This document shows positions 1 through 8,740 of a stretch of DNA of 64,000 bases, one piece after another. The notes under the pieces are model-generated. The model was given only the letters and a program-made list of their open reading frames with translations, did not search any database and was not told where the DNA came from. How positions within the stretch are numbered: position 1 is the stretch's first letter; every line of letters begins with the position of its first letter. A program made the translations under genes and the position numbers. Source of the DNA: Streptomyces iconiensis (lineage in GTDB: Bacteria > Actinomycetota > Actinomycetes > Streptomycetales > Streptomycetaceae); the NCBI RefSeq assembly GCF_028657195.3, contig NZ_JANCPR020000009.1:62001-126000 (forward strand), written 5' to 3'.

Positions 1-1
1 G

Positions 2-1273
2 GCCCTGCCCATGCTCACCGACAAGCAGTTCGGCGTCGCCGACCTCGCGCGGCTGCACGCGCTGGCCGACGACGGCGGTGAGAGCGCGCCCGAGCCCGTG
101 GGGCACAAGCTGTTCCCCGCCATGGCCCGTTCCGTCCACCGCCGCCCGGGATGGTGCGCCGGCCTCTCGCTCGCCTCCGAGCGCATCGCCTACTACGAGT
201 CGGGCAACGGCGAGAATCCGCGCGGCTGGCACACCGGCGACGGAATGCTCTACTGGTGGGGCCCAGCGGAAACGCTCGACCAGTACGGCGACAACTTCTG
301 GCCCACCGTGGACTGGCAGCGGCTGCCCGGCACGACCGTCTCCACCAAGAAGCTCGCCGACAACGCGGGCGGCGGCTGGGGCGAGGCACGGCCCGACACC
401 GCGTGGGTGGGCGGCGCGACGGACGGTGAGTTCGCCGCCGTGGGCCAGCATCTCAAGGGCCTGGAGAGCACGTTGACGGCCCGTCAGTCCTGGTTCTGCC
501 TCGCGGACACCGTCGTGTGCATGGGCGCGGGGATCACCAGTACGGACGGGGTTCCGGTCGAGACCGTCTTCGACAACAGGAATCTGGGTGAGCGCGGCGC
601 CCACGCGCTCACCGTCGACGGCAGGCGCCTGCCGGGCGGCCCGGATCCCGAACGCACCTTCCGGCACGCCCGCTGGGCCCACCTTGAGGGCCACGGCGGC
701 TGGGTGTGGCCCGGCGGTACCCGGCTGTCCACGCTGCGCGAGGACCGTACGGGCGCGTGGTCCGACATCAACACCCGTAGCGTCACGGACACGTTCACCC
801 GCCGCTACGTCACCCTCTGGACCGACCACGGCAGCGATCCGTCGGGCGCCGACTACGTGTACCTGCTGATGCCGGGCGCCGGCGCACGCCAGCTCGCCGC
901 ACGCGCCGCCGACCCGCGCTGGCTGTCGGTCGACGCCAACACCGGGGCCCAGCAAGCGGTCACGGTGCGCTCCCTGGGGCTCAGCGCCGCCAACTTCTGG
1001 GCCCCGGGCACGGTCGGAAGCGGAACGGGGGCCCTCACTTCCACGGCTCCCGCCAGCGTGCTGGTGCGGACGAGAGGGCGGAAGGCCACCCTCCACCTGT
1101 CCGAACCCGTACGCTCGGGCACGCCCTTCGAGGTGACCTGGGCACGCAGGGGCACCACCGTGGTCTCGGCCGACGACGGCATCGAGGCACGCACCGGCAG
1201 CGAGGGGCTCCGGCTGCGCGTCACCCCGGGTAGGGAGGGCGCCACGCTCAGGTGCGAGGTCAGGCTCGGCTGA
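2..1273 (+). CDS. Polysaccharide lyase family 8 (hyaluronate/chondroitin/xanthan lyase type), C-terminal part
   Basis: The 5' end lies outside the window; the open frame runs in from base 2. PL8 enzymes are secreted lyases that cleave uronic-acid polysaccharides by beta-elimination. The visible part carries family-typical segments: HRRPGW, then NGENPRGWHTGDGMLYWW, then FWPTVDWQRLPGTT, followed by the beta-sandwich domains. The catalytic Asn/His/Tyr of the alpha-barrel and any signal peptide would lie upstream, so activity and substrate cannot be judged. The C terminus is an ordinary end with no sorting signal. A perfect 12-bp hairpin terminator follows. As far as I recall this gene is not part of the conserved accB neighbourhood, so it is probably an accessory insertion. 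The exact substrate is unknown. Confidence 0.88.
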   Translation, partial: ALPMLTDKQFGVADLARLHALADDGGESAPEPVGHKLFPAMARSVHRRPGWCAGLSLASERIAYYESGNGENPRGWHTGDGMLYWWGPAETLDQYGDNFWPTVDWQRLPGTTVSTKKLADNAGGGWGEARPDTAWVGGATDGEFAAVGQHLKGLESTLTARQSWFCLADTVVCMGAGITSTDGVPVETVFDNRNLGERGAHALTVDGRRLPGGPDPERTFRHARWAHLEGHGGWVWPGGTRLSTLREDRTGAWSDINTRSVTDTFTRRYVTLWTDHGSDPSGADYVYLLMPGAGARQLAARAADPRWLSVDANTGAQQAVTVRSLGLSAANFWAPGTVGSGTGALTSTAPASVLVRTRGRKATLHLSEPVRSGTPFEVTWARRGTTVVSADDGIEARTGSEGLRLRVTPGREGATLRCEVRLG

Positions 1274-1319
1274 GCACAGGGCACCCGCAGACGGGCCTGG
1301 ACGCCGAACATCGCAGGTA

Positions 1320-1346
1320 GGGGGCTGTGGGAACCCCACAGCCCCC
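1320..1346 (+). terminator. Rho-independent-like hairpin after the lyase
   Basis: A perfect 12-bp inverted repeat (arms 1320-1331 and 1335-1346, loop AAC) lies 46 bp after the lyase stop. There is no T run, as is common in Streptomyces. Confidence 0.75.
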
Positions 1347-1483
1347 GTGCCTTCGCATGAGAGACTCCGCCGCTTGGCGGTGTCGCGCGCTCCGGGTTCT
1401 GTCCAGCGCAGCCATGAAACGGGCGCGGAGACTGTACGAATCTGACGACGGCGATCGGGCCCCGGGTTTCGTAGGGTCTATAC

Positions 1484-3124
1484 ATGACCGATCTGCCCCA
1501 GCCGTCGCCCAGGACCGAGGCGATCGAGCCCTCTCCGGACTCCGTGCCTGCCGCCGACTCGCACACCGAGGCGCGGGACGCACGGGGACGCGTGGCCGAA
1601 CTGCACGCCATCCGTGCCGAGGCGTACCGCGGCCCCAGTGAGCGGGCGACCGAGGCGCAGCACGCGAAGGGGAAGCTGACCGCGCGGGAGCGTATCGAGC
1701 TGCTGCTGGACGACGACAGCTTCCGCGAGGTCGAGCCGCTGCGCAGGCACCGTGCCACGGGCTTCGGCCTGGAGGCCAAGAAGCCGTACACCGACGGTGT
1801 GATCACCGGCTGGGGCACGGTCCACGGCCGGACGGTGTTCGTCTACGCGCACGACTTCCGGATCTTCGGCGGCGCCCTCGGCGAGGCGCACGCCACCAAG
1901 ATCCACAAGATCATGGACAAGGCCATAGCGGCCGGTGCGCCCCTGGTCTCGCTCAACGACGGCGCCGGGGCCCGTATCCAGGAGGGCGTCTCGGCGCTCG
2001 CCGGGTACGGCGGCATCTTCCAGCGCAACACCAAGGCGTCCGGTGTGATCCCGCAGATCTCCGTGATGCTCGGCCCCTGCGCGGGCGGCGCCGCCTACAG
2101 CCCCGCGCTGACCGACTTCGTCTTCATGGTGCGCGAGACCTCGCAGATGTTCATCACGGGCCCCGACGTGGTCCAGGCGGTGACGGGTGCCGAGGTGACG
2201 CAGAACGGCCTGGGCGGTGCCGATGTGCACGCCGCCACGTCAGGCGTCGCGCACTTCGCCTACGACGACGAGGAGACCTGCCTGGAGGAGGTCCGCTACC
2301 TCCTGTCGCTGCTGCCGCAGAACAATCGCGAGAACCCGCCGGTCGAGCCCACCGACGACCCCGCCGACCGGCGCGGCGACGCGCTGCTCGACCTGGTGCC
2401 CGCAGACGGCAACCGCCCGTACGACATGCGCAAGGTGATCGAGGAACTCGTCGACGACGGCGACTTCCTGGAGATCCACGAGCGCTGGGCGACCAACATC
2501 ATCTGCACCCTGGCGCGGATGGACGGCGACGTGGTGGGCATCGTCGCCAACCAGCCGCAGTCCCTGGCAGGTGTGCTCGACATCGAGGCCAGCGAGAAGG
2601 CCGCGCGCTTTGTGCAGATGTGCGACGCCTTCAACATCCCGATCCTCACGCTGCTGGACGTACCCGGCTTCCTGCCCGGCGTCGACCAGGAGCACGGCGG
2701 CATCATCCGGCACGGCGCCAAGCTGCTCTACGCGTACTGCAACGCGACCGTGCCGCGCATCTCCGTGGTGCTGCGCAAGGCGTACGGCGGCGCGTACATC
2801 GTCATGGACAGCCAGTCCATCGGCGCCGACCTGACCTACGCGTGGCCGACCAACGAGATCGCGGTGATGGGCGCCGAGGGCGCGGCCAACGTGATCTTCC
2901 GCAGGCAGATCGCGGCTGCCGACGACCCGGAGGCCATGCGGGTGCGCATGGTCAAGGAGTACAAGGCCGAGCTGATGCACCCCTACTACGCCGCCGAGCG
3001 CGGGCTGGTGGACGACGTCATCGACCCGGCCGAGACCCGCGAGGTGCTCATCGCCTCCCTCGCGATGCTCCGCAGCAAGCACGCCGACCTGCCGTCGCGC
3101 AAGCACGGCAACCCCCCGCAGTGA
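1484..3124 (+). CDS. accB: Acyl-CoA carboxylase, carboxyltransferase beta subunit (AccB type)
   Basis: 546 aa. It transfers the carboxyl group from carboxybiotin, carried by a separate AccA alpha subunit, to acetyl- or propionyl-CoA, giving malonyl- or methylmalonyl-CoA for fatty acid and polyketide synthesis. The N- and C-terminal carboxyltransferase halves are both present: GARIQEGVSALAGYGG and GPCAGGAAYSP in the first, GFLPGVDQEHGGIIRHGAK in the second. The residue following GGAY is Ile (about residue 439). Mutational work on the S. coelicolor enzymes linked Asp here to propionyl-CoA preference (PccB) and Ile to the relaxed AccB, so AccB is favoured. The first 40 residues are a poorly conserved extension. 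accE follows 65 bp downstream, which supports the call. Confidence 0.95.
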   Translation: MTDLPQPSPRTEAIEPSPDSVPAADSHTEARDARGRVAELHAIRAEAYRGPSERATEAQHAKGKLTARERIELLLDDDSFREVEPLRRHRATGFGLEAKKPYTDGVITGWGTVHGRTVFVYAHDFRIFGGALGEAHATKIHKIMDKAIAAGAPLVSLNDGAGARIQEGVSALAGYGGIFQRNTKASGVIPQISVMLGPCAGGAAYSPALTDFVFMVRETSQMFITGPDVVQAVTGAEVTQNGLGGADVHAATSGVAHFAYDDEETCLEEVRYLLSLLPQNNRENPPVEPTDDPADRRGDALLDLVPADGNRPYDMRKVIEELVDDGDFLEIHERWATNIICTLARMDGDVVGIVANQPQSLAGVLDIEASEKAARFVQMCDAFNIPILTLLDVPGFLPGVDQEHGGIIRHGAKLLYAYCNATVPRISVVLRKAYGGAYIVMDSQSIGADLTYAWPTNEIAVMGAEGAANVIFRRQIAAADDPEAMRVRMVKEYKAELMHPYYAAERGLVDDVIDPAETREVLIASLAMLRSKHADLPSRKHGNPPQ

Positions 3125-3189
3125 TGAGTGGGCACCGCCCGGTCACACACAGCGACACACAGCGACACGCACTCAATGGGAGAGCGCAG

Positions 3190-3447
3190 ATGAACAACAC
3201 CCCTGAGGAGCCCGGCAGTACGGGCCCCCTGAACGCCGACGCCGACTCCGCGAGCCTGGTACGTGTGGAGAAGGGCGAGGCGAACGAGGAAGAACTGGCG
3301 GCCGTCACCGCGCTGCTGCTCGCCCGTGCCGCCGCCACCTCCCGGCACGCGCAGGTGCCCGTACGCTCCCGGCGTACGACGAAGGCGGGCTGGCGCCGAC
3401 TGGAGCGCCAGCACGGCTTCCGTGCACCGCACAGCTGGCAGGGCTGA
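3190..3447 (+). CDS. accE: Acyl-CoA carboxylase epsilon subunit
   Basis: 85 aa. Epsilon subunits are small proteins found only in actinobacteria that bind the beta carboxyltransferase and stimulate assembly of the alpha/beta complex. The family pattern is visible: an acidic N terminus, then VRVEKGEANEEELAAVTALL (the start of the epsilon core), a basic middle and a Trp-containing end (GWRRLERQ, SWQG). The ATG at 3190 follows a GGGAG Shine-Dalgarno. It lies directly downstream of accB and is presumably cotranscribed. The N-terminal ~25 residues are Pro/Asp/Ser-rich and probably disordered. Confidence rests on position plus the short core motif. Confidence 0.9.
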   Translation: MNNTPEEPGSTGPLNADADSASLVRVEKGEANEEELAAVTALLLARAAATSRHAQVPVRSRRTTKAGWRRLERQHGFRAPHSWQG

Positions 3448-3527
3448 AGCCGGCAGTCGGCAGTAGCCGGTGACCGGCCGCCGGTACGCGGCAGCCGGTG
3501 ACCGGCAGCGCGGCAGCGGGCAGACAA

Positions 3528-3569
3528 AAGCGCGTGGGGTCCCGGATCGCTCCGGGGCCCCACGCGCTT
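3528..3569. terminator. Strong bidirectional terminator between accE and a convergent small gene
   Basis: Inverted repeat of 19 bp with a single G-T wobble (arms 3528-3546 and 3551-3569, loop TCGC). It lies between two convergent genes and starts with AAAAG and ends with CTTCT, so it can work in both directions. Just before it, a 14-bp stretch (AGCCGGTGACCGGC) occurs twice about 30 bp apart. Confidence 0.85.
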
Positions 3570-3592
3570 CTGCGTGGACGGGGGAGTGGTGC

Positions 3593-3808
3593 TCAGTCCG
3601 TCGGCGCTTCGTCCACCAGCACCGTACGGCGGGGGTTCGCGGTCCGTGCGGGGAGCTGGGCACTGTCCTCGTGCTCGGGCGTCTCCCGGCCGTCCTCGGC
3701 CTCCTGCGCCGCGACGGCCCGGGTCGTCATCTCGTCGGCGTCGTCGAGATGTGCCAGGGTGGTGCGGCGCGGGTTGGCTATGTTCCGCATCGTCAGGGTG
3801 GACTTCAC
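3593..3808 (-). CDS. Small hypothetical protein with duplicated ANPRRT motif
   Basis: About 71 aa from a GTG at 3808 preceded by GAGG nine bases upstream; an ATG at 3790 (65 aa) is the alternative, and the frame stays open to an ATG at 3898. I recognise no domain. The protein carries two similar short blocks, IANPRRTTLAHL near the start and TANPRRTVLVDE near the end, separated by an acidic Glu/Asp-rich linker. It converges with accE and shares the strong terminator. The duplicated block argues for a real, perhaps peptide-binding or adaptor-like protein, but no function can be assigned. Confidence 0.65.
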   Translation of the reverse strand: MKSTLTMRNIANPRRTTLAHLDDADEMTTRAVAAQEAEDGRETPEHEDSAQLPARTANPRRTVLVDEAPTD

Positions 3809-4402
3809 TGGCCCGTACCTCGCTCGGCTCGCGTTCGGCTGCTTGTCAGTTCTCTGCAGGGTGTAAACGCCGAGAGTAGGCCCGCTATTCCCACTCATGA
3901 CGTGATCTAGGCAACGCCCCGCCTGTGAGTTTCCTCACGAACCTTGGGTCAAAAGCGACATAAGGAATCGTTGAATCCAGATCCTTTATCGGACAGAGCG
4001 GTCCAATGGGGCAATACGCGTTCACTGCAGGCTAGTTGGGCACCCGGTGAGGGTGGGCGCATCGTACGGGAAAGTCCGGAATTCAAGTGGCTCTCTTCTA
4101 CGGCGCGTGAGGGCATGTAACCGATCAGTCACCGGGCTTCAGTCGTTATCCACAGCCCTTGTTGGAGATCCGGCACTGTGCTGGAATTCCACGGACCGCC
4201 GCAGCAGGACAATCCCCCAGGCGTTGTTTGCCGTCAGGGGGCGCCCGTAACCGTCGCGTGCCAGGCGCAGTGCAGCGTCGCGCGAGGGCGAGGGGGGACG
4301 CGCCGGTCATGACGACCGCCCGGGGGGCCTTGGACCCCCACGACTCGATACCGTTCCGCCGCCGTGCGCGGGGGGACGCCTGGTCCAGAGGTTGCGACGC
4401 TA
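3809..4402. other. Intergenic region upstream of the first conservon
   Basis: About 590 bp without a convincing gene. It is less GC-rich than the surroundings, especially 3940-4000, and should hold the divergent promoters for the small gene and cvnA. One feature stands out: a perfect 9-mer TTATCCACA at 4146-4154, matching the classical DnaA box. A short hairpin GTGAG/CTCAC lies near 3925-3938. I could not fix a -10/-35 pair with confidence. Confidence 0.5.
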
Positions 4403-7400
4403 GTGCAGGGACGTTTCAAGAGGGATGGCAGCGCTGAGGGGGACCCGGAGGCGCGTGGCTCGGCCGACCGCGGTTCCCAGCCCCAGAGCGCCCAGGACGG
4501 CGGCTCCGCCGTGTTCGCGCAGGGGGCCTATGGCGCTCCCGGGGAAGGCGCGAGCGGAGGCGACGGGTCCGTGACTCCCTCTGGCAAGTCCGGGAAGTCC
4601 GGCAAGGGCGACAAGGGCAAGGGCGGCAAGTCCGCCAAGGCCGGGAAGCCGCAGTCCGGGAAGCAGGGAAAGCAGGGGAAGCCGGGTCAGACCCCGGACG
4701 TTCCCGATGTCCCCGACCCCGGCTCACGCATGGCCCTGCGCAACTGGCGCATCAGCACCCGCCTGGTCTCCCTGCTGGCGCTCCCGGTCATCGCCGCCAC
4801 CACGCTCGGCGGCATGCGGATCTCCACCTCGCTGTCCAACGTCGACCAGCTCGACAACATGAAGCTCCTCACCGAGATGACGGAGCAGGCGACCGAGCTG
4901 GCAGCCGCGCTCCAGGAGGAGCGGGACCGCTCGGCCGGCCCCCTGGTCAGCACGGGGAACGAGAAGGACGACCTCGTCGTCGCACCCCGCGAGCGGACCG
5001 ACGCCGCGTTCCAGGCGTTCAAGGAGGACACCGGGAACATCGACGGCAGCGACAAGGTGATGGCGGGCGTCCAGTCCACCGTTCTCGACATCACCCGTCA
5101 GCTCACCGCGATCAACACCATCCGCGAGCGCGCCTACGAGAACCCGTCGTACGTCTCGCAGACGGTCAACAGCTACAACAAGCTGATCGACTCCCTGCTC
5201 TCCCTCTCGCAGGACATGGCGCAGGCCACGAGCAACAGCGAGATGATCCAGAGCACCCGTGCGCTGGCCGCGTTCTCCAGCGCCAAGGAGTTCGCCTCCA
5301 TCCAGCGCGCGATCATCTCGGCCGGACTCGCCCGCCAGCCCACGCCCAAGCTGTCCGAGAGCGACCGGCTGTACGCCAGGACCGCGACGGACAGTGAGCG
5401 CGCCGAGCTGAACAGCTTCCGCCAGATCTACGGCGAGGAGCGCACCGCTTCGCTGACCAAGCCGATCGACGGCGGCGACGTCAACGTCCGCATGGCGGAC
5501 CAGTACCGCGACCGGATGCTGCACAGCCCGGACGCGATCAAGAAGCAGAACCGTACGTTCGTCGACTGGATGGACCAGGACGCCTCCAAGATCGACAACA
5601 TGAGCAAGATCGAGAAGACGCTCCTGGAGAAAATGGAGCAGCAGGCACGCGAACTGCGCTCCGAGGCACAGCGCGAGGCGTTCCTCAGCGGTGCCGCCAT
5701 CCTCCTGGTCCTCGGCATCTCGCTCGTCGGCGCCTTCGTCGTCGCCCGCTCCATGGTCCGTTCGCTGCGCCGCCTCCAGGACACCGCGCAGGAGGTCTCG
5801 CGCAAGCGCCTGCCCGAGCTGGTCAAGCAGATGTCCGAGGCCGAGCCGCAGGACGTGGACACCTCCGTCGAGTCCGTCGGCGTGCACAGCCGGGACGAGA
5901 TCGGCAAGGTGGCCGCCGCCTTCGACGACGTGCACCGCGAGGCCGTCCGCCTCGCCGGTGAACAGGCGCTGCTGCGAGGGAACGTCAACGCGATGTTCAC
6001 CAACCTCTCGCGCCGCAGCCAGGGCCTGATTCAGCGTCAGCTCTCGCTGATCTCCGAACTGGAGTCCCGCGAGGCCGACCCCGACCAGCTCTCCTCGCTC
6101 TTCAAGCTCGACCACCTCGCCACCCGCATGCGCAGGAACGGCGAGAACCTCCTGGTCCTCGCGGGCGAGGAGCCGGGACGCCGCTGGACGCGCCCCGTCC
6201 CGCTCGTCGACGTGCTGCGCGCCGCCGCTTCCGAGGTGGAGCAGTACGAGCGCATCGAGCTGAACTCCGTGCCCGCGAGCGAGGTCGCGGGCCGCATCGT
6301 CAACGACCTCGTACACCTGCTCGCCGAGCTGCTGGAGAACGCGACCTCGTTCTCCTCGCCCCAGACCAAGGTCAAGGTCACGGGCCACGCGCTGCCCGAC
6401 GGGCGGGTGCTCATCGAGATCCACGACACCGGCATCGGCCTCTCGCCCGAGGACCTCTCCGCGATCAACGAGCGGCTGGCCAACCCGCCGACGGTCGATG
6501 TCTCCGTCTCCCGGCGCATGGGCCTGTTCGTGGTCGGCCGGCTGTCCCTGCGGCACGGCATCCGCATCCAGCTGCGCCCCTCCGACTCCGGCGGCACGAC
6601 CGCGCTGGTCATGCTCCCCGTCGATGTCGCCCAGGGCGGCGGCCAGGTCCCCAAGGGCCGCGCCGGCGGCCCCGCGGGCGCTCCTCCCGTGCCCAACCGC
6701 GCCCAGAAGGGCGGCAACCTCGCGGCTGCGCTCCAGCGCGGCCCGCAGAACGGCGGCCCCGGTGTGCCCGGAGCCCCCGGCCTCGGCGCCGGTGCGGGTC
6801 AGGGCGCGGGGACGCGGCTCGACGCCGTGCCGCCGCGCGGCCAGGTCGCGGGCGGCGCCCAGCGGCCCGCGCTCCCCGGCAGCGGTGCGCCCGGCGCCCC
6901 CGGTGCCTCGGCAGAGCCGCCCACCGACTTCTTCGGCGGCGCGCCCTCACCCGGCCGCCCCGGCCAGGCGCCCGGCGGCTCCCCCTCCCTGCCCGCACGC
7001 GGCGGTCCCGCAGGCGAGTTGCCCGGCGGCCCGAGCGGCGGCCCGGGTGACACGGGCGAGTACCCGCAGCCCGGCGCACGCCCCGACGGACCCGGCCACA
7101 CCGGCCAGCTTCCACAGGTACGGCCCGAAGGCCCCGGCGACACAGGGCAGTTCCCGCAGGTACGCGCCGAGGGCTCGCAGGGCCGCCACGCCCAGCAGGA
7201 CGCACGCCCTGACGGACCCGGCCACACGGGCCAGTTCCCGCAGGTGCGCCCCGACGGACCTGGCCACAGCGGTCAGTACCCCCAGCCGGGCGGTCCCGAC
7301 GGACCCGGCAACACGGGCCAGTTCCCGCAGCCCCAGTCCGGCGGTCCCGCCGCCACCGGCGAGTACGCCCAGCCCGGCGCCCGCCCCGACGGTCCTGGCA

Positions 7401-8740
7401 ACACCGGGCAGTTCCCGCAGATACGTCCCGAAGGACCCGGTCACACGGGCCAGTTCCCGCAGGTGCGTCCTGACGGTCCCGGCCACAGTGGTCAGTACCC
7501 GCAGCCGGGCGGCCCCGACGGGCCTGGCAACACGGGCCAGTTCCCGCAGGCGCGCCCCGAAGGACCCGGTCACACGGGCCAGTTCCCGCAGGTGCGTCCC
7601 GACGGTCCCGGCCACAGCGGCCAGTACCCGCAGCCCCGCTCCGGCGGCCCCGGCGACACGGGTGAGTACGCCCAGCCCGGCGCGGGTCCCGAAGGGCACG
7701 GCAACACGGGGCAGTTCCCGCACCCGGGCGGTCCCTCCGACACGGGCGAGTACGCACAGCCCGACGGTCGCGAGGCCCCTGCCGGCCCCGCCGACACCGG
7801 TCAGTACGGGCGCCCGCAGGCGGGCGGCGGCCCGGACGACACCACCGAGTTCGCGCGCCAGACGTACTCCGATCTCGGCGTGCCCGGCAGCGCGGCGGGG
7901 CGCCCCCAGGGCGGTACCCCGGCGGGCGGCACTCCGGCGGGCCAGGCAGGCGCGCCCTCGGACGGCGAGCAGGGACGGCCCAGTTGGGCACGCCCCGAGC
8001 CTGGCCCAGGCGCCGAGGACGCACCGCGCGGCCACGACGAGCCCGAAGCCACGGGCGAGTACGCCCGGCCCGGATACACGGGCGCCGGCAGCGGCCAGAG
8101 CGAGGGCCAGGACGCGGCACGTACCCCGGCGGCAGCGCCGAACGGCTCGGCCGAAGGCATACCCTCCGGGCCCCCGGCCCCGGCCGACGCCCGGACTCCG
8201 ATATTCGAGTCCATGGAATCCAACTGGTTCCGTGGCTCGGGACAGGCCCCTGCGCAGGCACCCCCACAGTCCCCACAGCCGGCGCAGGCTCAGGAAGCTG
8301 CGGCGGACATGCCTCCGCAGCCGCCCCAGGCGCAGTCCGCACCGCGCCCGGGGCAACCCGCCTCGGCGGTTCCTCCCATGCCTCAGCGCCAGCCGGCGCG
8401 GAACGCGGCGGAGAACGGCACGGGTGGGAGCACCGACACCGACACGGGTGCCAACTGGGGAGCTTCGCCCAACGACGAGCGCTGGCGCCGTGCCGAACAG
8501 GTACGCCAGCCCGCCGCCGGCGGAGTCACCACGTCGGGCCTGCCGCGTCGCGTGCCCCGCGCCAACCTGGTCGCGGGTACCGCACAGCAGCAGTCGTCCG
8601 CACAGTCAGGTCCGCAGGTCTCGCGTGCGCCTGATGACGTACGGGGGCGACTGACCAATCTCCGCCGCGGTATCCAGCAGGGCCGACAGGCCGGTACGGA
8701 CGGCCGCGGCATTGGCCCCACTTACCAGCAGGAGCGTTAG
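4403..8740 (+). CDS. cvnA: Conservon sensor ATPase CvnA (first copy), with long Gly-Pro repeat tail
   Basis: 1445 aa from the GTG at 4403 (AGAGG upstream); an in-frame upstream start at 4364 is the alternative. CvnA proteins are membrane sensors that assemble with CvnB, C and D much like a eukaryotic GPCR complex. Order of parts: Lys/Gly-rich head; TM helix about 119-137; extracytoplasmic nitrate/nitrite-sensor-like domain; TM helix about 430-450; HAMP; a dimerisation helix with DHLATRMRR near 569; and a HATPase with N box NDLVHLLAELLENATSF (about 634) and HDTGIGLS (about 674). A long disordered tail follows, containing 17-18 copies of a 13-16 residue unit (GPGHTGQFPQVRPD) at about 880-1135. 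The end repeats a block also found in the second CvnA: TSGLPRRVPRANLV and DVRGRLTNLRRG. First gene of the cvnABCD operon. Confidence 0.93.
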   Translation: MQGRFKRDGSAEGDPEARGSADRGSQPQSAQDGGSAVFAQGAYGAPGEGASGGDGSVTPSGKSGKSGKGDKGKGGKSAKAGKPQSGKQGKQGKPGQTPDVPDVPDPGSRMALRNWRISTRLVSLLALPVIAATTLGGMRISTSLSNVDQLDNMKLLTEMTEQATELAAALQEERDRSAGPLVSTGNEKDDLVVAPRERTDAAFQAFKEDTGNIDGSDKVMAGVQSTVLDITRQLTAINTIRERAYENPSYVSQTVNSYNKLIDSLLSLSQDMAQATSNSEMIQSTRALAAFSSAKEFASIQRAIISAGLARQPTPKLSESDRLYARTATDSERAELNSFRQIYGEERTASLTKPIDGGDVNVRMADQYRDRMLHSPDAIKKQNRTFVDWMDQDASKIDNMSKIEKTLLEKMEQQARELRSEAQREAFLSGAAILLVLGISLVGAFVVARSMVRSLRRLQDTAQEVSRKRLPELVKQMSEAEPQDVDTSVESVGVHSRDEIGKVAAAFDDVHREAVRLAGEQALLRGNVNAMFTNLSRRSQGLIQRQLSLISELESREADPDQLSSLFKLDHLATRMRRNGENLLVLAGEEPGRRWTRPVPLVDVLRAAASEVEQYERIELNSVPASEVAGRIVNDLVHLLAELLENATSFSSPQTKVKVTGHALPDGRVLIEIHDTGIGLSPEDLSAINERLANPPTVDVSVSRRMGLFVVGRLSLRHGIRIQLRPSDSGGTTALVMLPVDVAQGGGQVPKGRAGGPAGAPPVPNRAQKGGNLAAALQRGPQNGGPGVPGAPGLGAGAGQGAGTRLDAVPPRGQVAGGAQRPALPGSGAPGAPGASAEPPTDFFGGAPSPGRPGQAPGGSPSLPARGGPAGELPGGPSGGPGDTGEYPQPGARPDGPGHTGQLPQVRPEGPGDTGQFPQVRAEGSQGRHAQQDARPDGPGHTGQFPQVRPDGPGHSGQYPQPGGPDGPGNTGQFPQPQSGGPAATGEYAQPGARPDGPGNTGQFPQIRPEGPGHTGQFPQVRPDGPGHSGQYPQPGGPDGPGNTGQFPQARPEGPGHTGQFPQVRPDGPGHSGQYPQPRSGGPGDTGEYAQPGAGPEGHGNTGQFPHPGGPSDTGEYAQPDGREAPAGPADTGQYGRPQAGGGPDDTTEFARQTYSDLGVPGSAAGRPQGGTPAGGTPAGQAGAPSDGEQGRPSWARPEPGPGAEDAPRGHDEPEATGEYARPGYTGAGSGQSEGQDAARTPAAAPNGSAEGIPSGPPAPADARTPIFESMESNWFRGSGQAPAQAPPQSPQPAQAQEAAADMPPQPPQAQSAPRPGQPASAVPPMPQRQPARNAAENGTGGSTDTDTGANWGASPNDERWRRAEQVRQPAAGGVTTSGLPRRVPRANLVAGTAQQQSSAQSGPQVSRAPDDVRGRLTNLRRGIQQGRQAGTDGRGIGPTYQQER
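7039..7806 (+). repeat. Coding tandem repeat in the CvnA tail
   Basis: 17-18 imperfect copies of a 39-48 bp unit encode the consensus (D/E)GPG(H/N/D)TG(Q/E)(F/Y)PQ with variable linkers. A higher-order block of three units (HTGQFPQ, HSGQYPQ, NTGQFPQ) is itself repeated, suggesting recent expansion by unequal exchange. The repeat stays in frame throughout. Confidence 0.9.

Noticed and set aside
7039..7806. CRISPR-like array
   Set aside because: The units are in-frame coding repeats with no unique spacers, and there are no cas genes.
6498..8654. Long alternative-frame and antisense open frames (577-718 codons) across the cvnA tail
   Set aside because: They arise from the GC-rich Gly-Pro repeat, consist of Arg/Pro/Ser runs and lack any domain. 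The frame with kinase motifs is the coding one.
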